The translations under genes were made by a program, and so were the position numbers. Shown one piece after another: positions 18,193 to 27,400 of a stretch of DNA of 64,000 nt; the stretch's first letter is position 1, and each line of letters opens with the position of its first letter. The DNA comes from an uncultured Lachnospiraceae bacterium (GTDB lineage Bacteria > Bacillota > Clostridia > Lachnospirales > Lachnospiraceae), in assembly GCA_947574135.1 (NCBI GenBank), contig CANPIM010000002.1, positions 1-64,000 of the forward strand. The letters are read 5' to 3'. The notes under the pieces are model-generated. The model was given only the letters and a program-made list of their open reading frames with translations, did not search any database and was not told where the DNA came from.

Positions 18193-21100
18193 CTAGTCTA
18201 TGAGATACGCCTCCCGCTCCACCTCTGTCAGCTCCCGGCCGTTTAAAATTTCCCCTGCCCGGGCAATCAAATCCTCCAGAGAGTAGAAATGGCAGAGACG
18301 AGGCCGGTTTTCATCCCATATGACCACCGTTTTCCCGTCACAGCCGCCGCTAGGTCCCACAGAGCTGTCCAGCCGGTAAAGCCCCTCTCCCGTCCGCTCA
18401 TAGATACGGCTGGTCTCGCTGAGATTGCCCCCCACATTGAGAAAGGCGCTGAGCACCTGGCCATTCTGATAGAAGTCAAAGCTTAAGCTCCCCTCCTCCG
18501 GGGTAATCTGGGACATGGTGTAGGCATCTGCCTTCCAGTCATACACCTGCAGACACCGCCTGGAATCCTGAAATATGAGATGATCTCCGTCCGGAGTGAA
18601 GGAAACCTCGTCGCTCCCGATACCGTCCACAGAAAGCTCCCCAAGAACCTGCTCCTGCTCCACATCCACCACCCGAAGCTTCCGCCCCTCCTGGTCATAC
18701 AAAACCAGAAGGCTCCCCTCCGGGGCCAGCCAGCCATCCTGACAGAAATAATAGCTGGAGGAGGGCAGCCGGGAAGCCAGCCCCTGCACAAGCTCCTTTG
18801 GCAGATCCAAAAACTCTTTTGTCTCCCTGTCCCAGATCAGAAGCCGAAAAACCTCCGGAACCTGGCTGTCCCAGGTAGGAGACACCGTGCAGGGAAGGAT
18901 CAAGAAGCGCCCGTCTGCAGTCAGCGCCGCCGTGTCCAGCTGTATGGTCAATGCCTCCTCCTGGGAATTGGAAATTTGTCCCATCAAATCCTGACAGCTC
19001 CATTGCTCCAGCACCTGTCCCTGCTCCACATCCACCAGCCAGACGGCTGTAGACATAAGCTCCTCCTCCGAGTGACTGGTAAAAACCGGCGCATTGGACC
19101 AAACCAACACACAGGAAGGCCCTGCAGGGCGCAGATACCAATTCCAGGATACGCTGCTCTGGGAGGCCAACCCATTTTCCAGAGAAACGGAACATTTTTC
19201 TCCCTCCTGCATGGAATAGCTCTCCACCCGGTTTCCGTCTCCGCTTAGATAGACCAAAAACCGATCCTCCAAAAGCCCGGCCGTCCTATGAGAAATATTT
19301 CCGTAGCATTCCTCCTCCCACAGAAGCTTAAGGCTCTGTGTATCATAGAGAAAAATCTTCCCATTCCTCCCCTGCACCACCGCGTAGGCGGAATCCTGGG
19401 TAAACCAGCTGGCCTGGGGAGTCTGCTCCAGCAGAACCCCATCCCCGTCTTTCTTGGGCTCATAGCAGTATACATTGAGGCCTGAAAAAAAGAAATATTT
19501 GCCCTGATAATATTCTCCCTGTTCCACGGTCCCAAAGTTCAGATAATAATTTCGATTGTCAAGCTTCATGCTCCACACAAGGTCCGCCAGGGCATTGGTG
19601 GCAAACACATGGCCATCCTCTGTCACCAAAATCTGGGCAGAGGTTTCCACGATGCGATTCAGAACCAGGGGGCTGCGATCCTCTACCCGGGTATACCTCT
19701 CCCCGGTATTCCAATCCAGGCAGACCTCCACATTACCAAAGATCACCGACAAAATCTCCGCCTCTCCCAGTTCCTTCTCCACCCGGATCTTCTGTAAAGA
19801 GCTTCCCTCCCGAATGCTTAGGGCCGTATCCTCATAGTGAAGCCGAAGCTCCTGATCCTTGACATTCCAGCAATCCAGCTTCCACGGACGGGATACCGCC
19901 GCAACCCCAAAGGTGGTCTGCCACATCTCAATACGAACCACTCCCAGATGCTCCTCGTCCAGCCAGGCCACATGATCGATGGTGGGAAAGTCCGTATAAT
20001 CCCGGAAAAACCCTTCCCCCTCTCCAGATACAGGCAATACCTGTACATATCCCGCCTCATAGGGATATTTCTTCTCATCCATCCAGGTAATTGCCAGCTG
20101 TTCCCCATCCGGTGAGAGGACCAGCTCTCTGATATCCAGATGATCATAGGCGTCCTCCTTATTCAAGCCTTCATACAGCTTTACAGGCTCCCATTTTTCT
20201 ATCTCCCCGGTGCTTGCCTGAATTTTGTAAAACACATGATTGTCCGTAATCTCCGGCTCTCCTCCATCCTCTCCCGGATGATACTGGATATCCCTGTTCC
20301 CGCAGATAATGGTCCCCGTAAGGGCGTTATAATCCCAACAAATCTCTTTGGAATAGCAGACTCCCCGCTCCCCGTCACAGGCCGGCAGCTCCCACTGCCA
20401 CAGAAGCCTGGAGGTGGTGTAATCCAGACAGTACAGCCCATTCCCCGCCTGGGCCACAATTTGATGGTCCCCCACCAGCCGGGCATCCTGAAACTCCAGC
20501 CCCAAATCCTCCAGACAGCAAAGATTCTCCAGAGTCTCCCCATCCCACACATAGAGACGTCCCTGGCTGTCCCCGGTGAGAAGCACCTGCTCCTCTGGCT
20601 GATAATCTGCAAAATCCGCCACCGTGCTCTTATGCTCCAGCACCTTTCGGGGCATCAGGCCCACGGTGTCTGTCTCATAGGTATAGAGGGCCTCTTCCAA
20701 AGCCATGCGGGCCTCCGCCACATAAGGGCGGTCAGCATCCGTGCTGCTGCTCCCTGGCAGGGCCTCCAGGGCTACCAGAAGAGCCGCCTCCCGGTCTCCT
20801 CCATTGAGCAGGCTCCCGGAGAGCTGGGCCAAATACCGGGACTGATTCTCCAGCTTTTTCCGGTAATTTTGGTTGATCTCCTGATTCTTTTTCCCCATAG
20901 CAGCCCCAAAGCCCAGGGCCACCGCCACGGCCAAACCAGCCAGGGCCAGCATGCGGCGCATGCGGTACACCCGCTGACGCTGATACAGCTCATCGAAGGA
21001 ACAGGAAAGAAGAGGGGCCACCAGCCGGGGCAGGCGCTTCCTGGCATTTCTTCGCACCTCTTTCTTATTTCTTCCCCGCAAATCAGCGGCCAGGGGCTCC

Positions 21101-21501
21101 CCCTCCTCCAAGAGCTCTGGTGGGAAAGATGCCTCCGGCTCCCCCTCAATCAACACGGCCAGGATATTTTCCCGGCCGCGGTATTTGATAAAGGTCTCGA
21201 TCTCCTTCCTGCACCATTTGGACTCTACATACCGGGGAGAACAGATTACCAGAAGAAACTCCGATTCCCTCAGATTTTGTTCGATCTCTCCGAATAAATC
21301 GCTGGCAACCCCCAGCTCCTCCTCATCCCGAAACACCCGGCGAATCCTTTGCTTTCCGCTTTTCTTTTTCAGCTCCCGGGGAATCCGGTAATGCTCCAGA
21401 GCCTTCTGGAGATAGCCTGCCACTGCATTGTCCAGCTCCGCATGGCGATAGCTGATAAACACGTCAAACTTAAATGGTCCCTCTGCTTCTTTTGTTTTCA
21501 T
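18193..21501 (-). CDS. TIR-TM-beta-propeller (WD40-like) protein, copy A
   Basis: 1102 residues with the same architecture as its downstream paralogue. TIR domain at about 10-140 (KFDVFISYRHAELDNAVAGY, RRVFRDEEELG, Glu100 in SKWCRKEIETF), a basic stretch, a membrane helix at about 183-203 (LALAGLAVAVALGFGAAMG), then about 880 residues of propeller repeats. The C-terminus GRELTEVEREAYLID again matches bacterial WD40 enders. TIR and transmembrane parts of the two copies are clearly alike; the propellers diverge strongly. The gene starts 11 bases after the ppk1 stop, so it is co-transcribed with ppk1. NADase activity, signal and partner are not known. Confidence 0.85.
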   Translation of the reverse strand: MKTKEAEGPFKFDVFISYRHAELDNAVAGYLQKALEHYRIPRELKKKSGKQRIRRVFRDEEELGVASDLFGEIEQNLRESEFLLVICSPRYVESKWCRKEIETFIKYRGRENILAVLIEGEPEASFPPELLEEGEPLAADLRGRNKKEVRRNARKRLPRLVAPLLSCSFDELYQRQRVYRMRRMLALAGLAVAVALGFGAAMGKKNQEINQNYRKKLENQSRYLAQLSGSLLNGGDREAALLVALEALPGSSSTDADRPYVAEARMALEEALYTYETDTVGLMPRKVLEHKSTVADFADYQPEEQVLLTGDSQGRLYVWDGETLENLCCLEDLGLEFQDARLVGDHQIVAQAGNGLYCLDYTTSRLLWQWELPACDGERGVCYSKEICWDYNALTGTIICGNRDIQYHPGEDGGEPEITDNHVFYKIQASTGEIEKWEPVKLYEGLNKEDAYDHLDIRELVLSPDGEQLAITWMDEKKYPYEAGYVQVLPVSGEGEGFFRDYTDFPTIDHVAWLDEEHLGVVRIEMWQTTFGVAAVSRPWKLDCWNVKDQELRLHYEDTALSIREGSSLQKIRVEKELGEAEILSVIFGNVEVCLDWNTGERYTRVEDRSPLVLNRIVETSAQILVTEDGHVFATNALADLVWSMKLDNRNYYLNFGTVEQGEYYQGKYFFFSGLNVYCYEPKKDGDGVLLEQTPQASWFTQDSAYAVVQGRNGKIFLYDTQSLKLLWEEECYGNISHRTAGLLEDRFLVYLSGDGNRVESYSMQEGEKCSVSLENGLASQSSVSWNWYLRPAGPSCVLVWSNAPVFTSHSEEELMSTAVWLVDVEQGQVLEQWSCQDLMGQISNSQEEALTIQLDTAALTADGRFLILPCTVSPTWDSQVPEVFRLLIWDRETKEFLDLPKELVQGLASRLPSSSYYFCQDGWLAPEGSLLVLYDQEGRKLRVVDVEQEQVLGELSVDGIGSDEVSFTPDGDHLIFQDSRRCLQVYDWKADAYTMSQITPEEGSLSFDFYQNGQVLSAFLNVGGNLSETSRIYERTGEGLYRLDSSVGPSGGCDGKTVVIWDENRPRLCHFYSLEDLIARAGEILNGRELTEVEREAYLID

Positions 21502-21512
21502 ACTTCCTTTTC

Positions 21513-23723
21513 CTACTCTATAGGCTCCTCCGGAATAAACACCCGGCTCTCCGTCACCGTCTCCTCCCGGCGGGCCCGCTCTTTGGCTTCCTGGGTGAAA
21601 TATTCCTGGGCATTCAGGGAAACCTTGCCCCGGCGGTCAATCTTCTCATAACTGCCGTCCGGCATGAGCACATGGGCCTTCACATTGTCTGCCAAAAGAA
21701 TCTCCAAAATATGGAGGATCTCCTTTTTCAGCTCCGGCCGCTCCACCGGAAACAGGATCTCCACCCGCCGGTCCAGATTTCTGGGCATCCAGTCCGCACT
21801 GGCACAGTAAACCTCCTCCTCGCCTCCGTTAAAGAAATAGAAGATCCGGCTGTGCTCCAGGAAATTTCCCACAATGGAGCGCACCGTAATATTTTCACTG
21901 ATCCCAGGGATTCCAGGCTTCAGGCAGCAGATCCCCCGGATAATCAGATCAATCTTCACCCCGGCCATGGCTGCCTCATAGAGCTCCCCGATAATCTCCG
22001 GATCACACAGGGAATTCATCTTGGCCTGGATATGAGCTTCCTCCCCTGCAAGGGCCAGCTCCTTCTCCCGGCGAATCAGCTCCACAAACCGATCCCGCAG
22101 CCAGATGGGGGCCAGGGAAAGCTTGTGCCAGCTTCCCGGCTCCGAATACCCGGAGAGCATATTAAACACCGCCGTGGCATCCTCCCCCACCAGGGCGGAG
22201 CAGGTTAATAGACCCAGATCCGTGTACAGCTTAGCCGTGGAATCGTTGTAATTTCCCGTGCCCAGATGTACATACCTTCGGATGCCATCCTCCTCCCGGC
22301 GCACCACCAGCGTAATCTTGCTGTGGGTTTTTAAACCCACCAGCCCGTAAATCACGTGGCAGCCTGCCTTCTCCAGCATCTTGGCCCAGATAATATTATT
22401 TTCCTCATCAAAGCGGGCCTTTAATTCCACCAGCACGGATACCTGCTTGCCGTTCTCCGCTGCCTGAGCCAGGGCCGCAATAATAGGGGAATTGCCGCTG
22501 ACCCGGTAAAGGGTCTGCTTAATGGCCAAAACCTTTGGATCCTTTGCCGCCTGCTGCACAAAACGCACCACCGGCTCAAAGGTCTGGTAGGGATGATGCA
22601 ACAAAATATCTCCCTTCCGAATCTCCTCAAAGATATCACAGTCTCCCGGCAGCTCCTTGACCGGAGCCGGCTGATGACTGGGGCTTTTCAGCTCCTCAAA
22701 GCCGTCCATGCCGTACATCTTCATTAAAAAGGTGAGATCCAGGGGGCCACTAATCTCAAAGATGGAATCCTCCTTAATGGACAGCTCCTTGCGCAGAAGC
22801 TTTAGAAGCCGCCGATCCATTTTTTCCTCCACCTCCAGGCGGATGGCCTCTCCCCACTGACGCTTTTTCAGCTGTTTCTGAATCTCCTTTAGCAGATCCT
22901 CCGCCTCATCCTCCTCAATGGTCAGATCCGCATTACGCATAATCCGGTAGGGATGGGCACAGACCACGTCATAGCTTAAAAACAGCTGCTCCATATTCCG
23001 CTCAATGATCTCCTCCAGGAGAATCACCGCCTGCCCTCCTCCCTTACCGGCCGGCAGACGCACAATCCGTGGCAGTCCGGCCGGCACCTGAACTGTGGCG
23101 AACTCCAGTTCGATCTCCTGATTCTTCTCTTTCCCCTTATTTTTCTCCTTGTTCTTTCCTTTTCCTGTCTCCTGGGACAGGGACGCCGCCTCCTGACCTC
23201 TTCCCGGCTTCTTTGCCAAAAGAGCACCGATATTCAGGCTTTTATTTCGGATCAGGGGAAAGGGCCGGGAGGAATCCACGGCCATGGGGGTAAGAACCGG
23301 ATACACATTCTCCCGAAAATAATGATCCACAAAGATTCCCTGCTCTGCGGTCAAATCCTCGTGCTCCTGCACCACCTCTAATCCATGCTGGCGCAAAAGG
23401 GGAAGGAGGGAGCGGGAATAGGTGGAATACTGCACATTCACCAGCTCCCGGGTGGCTGCAAGAATCTGATTGAGCTGCTCCTGAGGGGGCAAGCCTGCTA
23501 TATCCGGCCGGGTATATTTGGCATTTACCATATCCTTTAAGGAGGCCACACGGATCATAAAAAACTCATCCAGATTGGAGGCCGTGATGCTGAGAAATTT
23601 CAGGCGCTCAAATAAGGGGATGCTCTTATCCCTGGCCTCCTCCAGCACCCGCTCATTAAATTTCAGCCAGCTCAGCTCCCGATTGGTATAATATTCATAG
23701 CTTTTTATATTGACTGCGTCCAT
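21513..23723 (-). CDS. ppk1: Polyphosphate kinase 1
   Basis: 736 residues, normal for PPK1. It reversibly polymerises the gamma phosphate of ATP into polyphosphate. N-terminal YYTNRELSWLKFNERVLEEA is diagnostic. The catalytic domains contain the phosphohistidine region KTHSK (His467) and a second conserved His in YVHLGTGNYN (His486). Unusual is a Lys/Glu/Asn/Gly-rich insertion at about residues 172-205 (GKGKNKEKNKGKEKNQE) in the loop after NKSLNIGALL. It lies 12 bases after the ppx stop and 11 before the TIR gene. Confidence 0.96.
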   Translation of the reverse strand: MDAVNIKSYEYYTNRELSWLKFNERVLEEARDKSIPLFERLKFLSITASNLDEFFMIRVASLKDMVNAKYTRPDIAGLPPQEQLNQILAATRELVNVQYSTYSRSLLPLLRQHGLEVVQEHEDLTAEQGIFVDHYFRENVYPVLTPMAVDSSRPFPLIRNKSLNIGALLAKKPGRGQEAASLSQETGKGKNKEKNKGKEKNQEIELEFATVQVPAGLPRIVRLPAGKGGGQAVILLEEIIERNMEQLFLSYDVVCAHPYRIMRNADLTIEEDEAEDLLKEIQKQLKKRQWGEAIRLEVEEKMDRRLLKLLRKELSIKEDSIFEISGPLDLTFLMKMYGMDGFEELKSPSHQPAPVKELPGDCDIFEEIRKGDILLHHPYQTFEPVVRFVQQAAKDPKVLAIKQTLYRVSGNSPIIAALAQAAENGKQVSVLVELKARFDEENNIIWAKMLEKAGCHVIYGLVGLKTHSKITLVVRREEDGIRRYVHLGTGNYNDSTAKLYTDLGLLTCSALVGEDATAVFNMLSGYSEPGSWHKLSLAPIWLRDRFVELIRREKELALAGEEAHIQAKMNSLCDPEIIGELYEAAMAGVKIDLIIRGICCLKPGIPGISENITVRSIVGNFLEHSRIFYFFNGGEEEVYCASADWMPRNLDRRVEILFPVERPELKKEILHILEILLADNVKAHVLMPDGSYEKIDRRGKVSLNAQEYFTQEAKERARREETVTESRVFIPEEPIE

Positions 23724-23735
23724 GGTTGCCCCTTT

Positions 23736-25352
23736 CTACATCTGTTTCTTCTGCCGGATCACCGGCCGGATACTGAACACGGTCTCAAAAAATTCCGCCT
23801 TGTCGGAAAACAGCCCCCGCTCCAGGGAGATATCCTCCACCGTGTCCACCAGCACCACCAGCTCCCGCTCCTTTTCCTTTAAAGTCACCTTTACATTCTT
23901 AAACTTCTGCTTGTGACTTCGGTCCATAGCATTGGCCACCCGCAAAATGGCGCTGATCTTTGCAATGAGCAGATAATCCAGCCGCTCCAGACCCGAGGCA
24001 AAGGTGACCTCCTCAAAGCTGGCAAACTCCCGGGTATTAAACCGGACCGCATTGGCAATAATCTCCCGCTCCCGATGGGAAAGTCCTATGATCTCCGTAG
24101 CCATAATAATGCTATAGGAGCACTCAGCTGTCCGGCTCATATTGATGTATTTTCCGCAGTCGTGGAGAATCACCGCAATCTGCAGAAGAAGCCGCTCCCG
24201 CTTTCCCATGCCATGGATGCCCTTCATCCGGTCAAAGATGGTGAGAGCCAGATACTCCGTGCCTGCAATATGGCTTTTGCTGCTCTGATACCGCTTGGAA
24301 ATATTTTTCGCCGCCTCCACAATATCATTCTCAAAATTGTGGGGAGATTTGAGAATTTTCTTCTTTTCCCCGTAATCATAGGCCAGCCCGTCACTTAGGT
24401 TATGTCCCGGCAGCCAGATACTCTCCGCCCCCGTATCCTCAATAAAACGACGGTACAGCACCAGGGAAGGCAGAATCAGGCTCACATGCTCCATAGGCAG
24501 TCCCAGATGAGCCGCCATCTGGGTGGAGGTAATGGAAGTAGCCTTCCGATACAGCTCCATAAATTCCTCCCGGCTCATCACTGCTGCCCGTCCCTCCCGG
24601 GCATGGCGCCGGAAAAACTGGCTCACATAATCCCCGGTGAGAATAATATTCTGAAGCTGCCGATCCTTTAAATAAAGCCGCTTAAAGCTTCGCAGCTCAT
24701 TTCCAATCATCTCGTTGAGCACACTGGCAAAATGCGTGGTCCTGCTCTCCACCTCCGCCAGCCGCTCCCGAATCCGAAGCGCCCCAATCCGCAGATTCTG
24801 CGTGGTAACCAAAGCGTCCTTGTCAAAGAGGGAAATCTGAATGCTTCCCCCTCCCACGTCCACAATGGCCGTACTGTTCTGTATCATGCTCTGAAAAGCT
24901 TCCTCCGTGGAGGCAATGGATTTGTATCCCAAAAAGCGCTGCTCGGAATTGCTGAGCACCTCCACCTCCAGCCCTGTGCGCACCCGGATTTTGTCCAGAA
25001 TCAAAAGCACATCCCGGGTCTCCCGAATGGCGCTGGTGGCACAGGCCCGGCAGGCGTCCACCTGATACTCCCGCATAATCCGCTGAAAATCCAAAAGCAC
25101 CCCACAGAGCTCCTCCAGCCGCTCATTCCCGATTTTGCCGGTAACATAGGTATCCTTGCCCAGCTCAATATTATACCGAACATAATCGATTTCCTTCATG
25201 CCCTTCCGGGAGGAAAGCTCAAAAATCTTCATTCCCACCTCATAGGACCCAATGTCGATACCCGCAAATGTCGTAATCTGCACCCTTTTAGCCCCCCTGC
25301 TTCCTGTCTTTCTCTTGCCTATCGGCCTGCTCACTGCCCTTTCCAGGCCCAC
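23736..25352 (-). CDS. ppx: Exopolyphosphatase (Ppx/GppA) with C-terminal HD domain
   Basis: Up to 538 residues. The N-terminal ASKHA-fold phosphatase domain shows FAGIDIGSYEVGMKIF and the phosphate loop VDVGGGSIQISLF. The C-terminal half carries an HD-type domain (ILHDCGKYINM, GLSHRERE), as in longer Ppx/GppA enzymes. It hydrolyses terminal phosphates of polyphosphate and possibly pppGpp. The start is uncertain: GTG at 25352 follows GGAAGGGTGA, while GTG at 25283 follows a G-run and would give the usual short N-terminus before TTFAGIDIG. Followed by ppk1 after 12 bases. Confidence 0.92.
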   Translation of the reverse strand: MGLERAVSRPIGKRKTGSRGAKRVQITTFAGIDIGSYEVGMKIFELSSRKGMKEIDYVRYNIELGKDTYVTGKIGNERLEELCGVLLDFQRIMREYQVDACRACATSAIRETRDVLLILDKIRVRTGLEVEVLSNSEQRFLGYKSIASTEEAFQSMIQNSTAIVDVGGGSIQISLFDKDALVTTQNLRIGALRIRERLAEVESRTTHFASVLNEMIGNELRSFKRLYLKDRQLQNIILTGDYVSQFFRRHAREGRAAVMSREEFMELYRKATSITSTQMAAHLGLPMEHVSLILPSLVLYRRFIEDTGAESIWLPGHNLSDGLAYDYGEKKKILKSPHNFENDIVEAAKNISKRYQSSKSHIAGTEYLALTIFDRMKGIHGMGKRERLLLQIAVILHDCGKYINMSRTAECSYSIIMATEIIGLSHREREIIANAVRFNTREFASFEEVTFASGLERLDYLLIAKISAILRVANAMDRSHKQKFKNVKVTLKEKERELVVLVDTVEDISLERGLFSDKAEFFETVFSIRPVIRQKKQM

Positions 25353-25374
25353 TCACCCTTCCGGGCCCCTCTTC

Positions 25375-25809
25375 CTATGCTTTCCCGGTGCTCCCAAATC
25401 CGCCCCGGTCCGCGTTCCCCAGCTCCTCCACCTCCTGAAACGCCAGCTCCGGCTGATGCTCCACAATTCGAAACTGACAAATCCTGTCATTCACGTGGAT
25501 CACCGTATCCCGAACCGCCAGGGCCGGCATACGCCACTGGTCATTGTCTCCGCAATAGCACTCGTCAATGATCCCCATACTGTTCACCTGAAGAATGCCA
25601 AAATTCTTAAAAGTGCTGCTCCTGGGCACCACAAGAGCCTCATACCCCTTGGGCAGCTCTAACGCCACTCCCAGAGGAATCAACCGAAACTCCCCCGCCT
25701 TCAGCGAAACCTCCTCAGCCGCCCGCAGATCCACCCAGTCCGACTTTCCGGCAATATAAGCCAGCCTGTCAATCTTATCCGTAAAATACTTGATCCTAAT
25801 TTTTTCCAT
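25375..25809 (-). CDS. dut: dUTP diphosphatase
   Basis: 144 residues, the trimeric all-beta dUTPase. It hydrolyses dUTP to dUMP and PPi, keeping uracil out of DNA. Motifs in order: [18 protein letters not shown] (motif 2), [17 protein letters not shown] (motif 3, catalytic Asp), RICQFRIV (motif 4) and the C-terminal RGGFGSTG (motif 5), all intact. It appears to be the first gene of the ppx-ppk1-TIR-TIR run. Confidence 0.95.
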   Translation of the reverse strand: MEKIRIKYFTDKIDRLAYIAGKSDWVDLRAAEEVSLKAGEFRLIPLGVALELPKGYEALVVPRSSTFKNFGILQVNSMGIIDECYCGDNDQWRMPALAVRDTVIHVNDRICQFRIVEHQPELAFQEVEELGNADRGGFGSTGKA

Positions 25810-26142
25810 AAATTTTCTCCCCTATCCCCTCATCCTCCATACACCCTTCCCGCTACGCCATCCGCACACCGCTTCCCATACGTCCCATACAACCCGCCAT
25901 CAGTCCTTAAGCAGCGCATTCAGTAATCCGCATTTGCCAACCACCAGCGTCCCGGCGGATTAAATATCCCTAAGCAAACATTCAGGGATGCTTTTCGTGG
26001 AGATGAAATCCACTGCTTACGGAGAGTTTGGCGCGGCGGACACCCGCCGCGTCTTACTCGCAGTTGCAGTTAGTTCATCGGAACCTTATCCCGTTTGCGT
26101 GGGATATTTTATCCGACGGGACGCGTCCCTTTACCAAATACT
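25810..26142. other. Intergenic region with a cluster of hairpins between cinA and dut
   Basis: No gene is supported here. It holds several inverted repeats: CGCGGCGG/CCGCCGCG with a 4-base loop (26032-26051), ATCCCT/AGGGAT (25966-25989), GTGGA/TCCAC (about 25997-26013), the perfect 12-base palindrome GGGACGCGTCCC (about 26118-26129) and a short GGATA/TATCC stem. The 25966 hairpin is followed by ATTT on the minus strand and could be a weak terminator of cinA. The dut promoter was not located. Confidence 0.45.
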
Positions 26143-27399
26143 CTACAGCGTAATATGCTCCAATATCCCCATACGCAGCTGGGTCAGTGCCGCCACCACA
26201 GCGCTCTCCCGGATCTTAGCCCGATTCCCCGTAAACCGATACTCCTGCACCTTCACGTCATCCTGAATAGCCACCGCAATATACACCAGCCCCACCGGCT
26301 TTTCCTCCGTGCCCCCGTCAGGCCCGGCAAGTCCCGTAATGGACACTGCCACATCGCTGCCTGTAACCAGCATGGCGCCCCGGGCCATTTCCTTGGCTGT
26401 TTTCTCACTCACTGCTCCAAACTGCTTCAGGGTCAGCTTCTTCACTCCCACCAGCTTGCGCTTGGACTTGTTGGAATAGGTGATAAAGCCCTGCTTAATC
26501 ACCTCCGAGGCCCCCTGCACATTCACCAGACGGCCGGTAAAAAGGCCGCCGGTACAGGATTCCACCGTGGTAAGGCTCATGCCGCCCTCTTTCATCAGTG
26601 CAATCACGGACTCCTCCAGGGTGATTTGCTCTTCTGTAGTATAGATTTTATTCCCAAAACGGACCTTCAATTCCCGAACCATAGGCTTCATAAGCTTCCG
26701 GGCCTCCGCCTCATCTTTGGCCTTGGCCGTCACCCGCAGATGAACCTCCCCTGTCTTGGCGTAAGTAGCCACCGTGGGATTGGTCTGAGCCTCAATCAAA
26801 TCGGAGATCATGCTCTCCACCTTGCTCTCCCCAAGACCACAGATTTTAATCATCTCCGAAACAATGGTCTCCGGCTGCTTTTTGTGGAGATAGGGGAATA
26901 TCTTTTGGTTAAACATGGGGATCAGCTCATTGGGCGGTCCCGGCAGCAAAATGGCAATCTTCTGATTTCCCTCCAGAATCAGACCAGGAGCCGTGCCATT
27001 GTCATTGTCCACCACAATGGCTCCCTCTGGCACCAGAGCCTGCTTCCAGTTATTCTCCGTAATCTCCTCCGGCTTTACGCCCCAAAGCTTAAAAAAGCCC
27101 CCAATTCTCTCCCTGGTGTGGGCATCCTCCTTTAGCACCCGGCCAAAGACCTGGGCCGTCACCTCCTTGGTGAGATCATCCTGGGTGGGGCCTAGACCGC
27201 CTCCTAAAATCACCACATCCGACCGCTCCAGAGCCTGCTCCAGGGCGCTTTTCAGCCGCTCCGGATTATCTCCCACCACGGTCTGATAGTAGAGGGACAA
27301 GCCCAGCTGGGCACATTTCTCTGACAAAAAGGCTGCATTGGTATTTACAATATTTCCCAGTAAAATTTCTGTTCCCACGGATATTAATTCTACGGTCAT
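26143..27399 (-). CDS. cinA: CinA family protein (nicotinamide-nucleotide amidase / competence-damage inducible)
   Basis: 418 residues. N-terminal molybdopterin-binding-like domain (VELISVGTEILLGNIVNTNAAFL, ILGGGLGPTQDDLTKE) and C-terminal CinA amidase domain (LTTVESCTGGLFTGRL, ITGLAGPDGGTEEKPVG). CinA proteins deamidate NMN in pyridine-nucleotide salvage and hydrolyse ADP-ribose. This is a notable link to the TIR genes further on, because NAD-cleaving TIR enzymes produce such metabolites. The gene begins one base after the pgsA stop. Confidence 0.95.
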   Translation of the reverse strand: MTVELISVGTEILLGNIVNTNAAFLSEKCAQLGLSLYYQTVVGDNPERLKSALEQALERSDVVILGGGLGPTQDDLTKEVTAQVFGRVLKEDAHTRERIGGFFKLWGVKPEEITENNWKQALVPEGAIVVDNDNGTAPGLILEGNQKIAILLPGPPNELIPMFNQKIFPYLHKKQPETIVSEMIKICGLGESKVESMISDLIEAQTNPTVATYAKTGEVHLRVTAKAKDEAEARKLMKPMVRELKVRFGNKIYTTEEQITLEESVIALMKEGGMSLTTVESCTGGLFTGRLVNVQGASEVIKQGFITYSNKSKRKLVGVKKLTLKQFGAVSEKTAKEMARGAMLVTGSDVAVSITGLAGPDGGTEEKPVGLVYIAVAIQDDVKVQEYRFTGNRAKIRESAVVAALTQLRMGILEHITL

Positions 27400-27400
27400 T

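Noticed and set aside
20140..21297. 385-codon open frame on the plus strand
   Set aside because: Antisense to the TIR gene; no start site and no family similarity.
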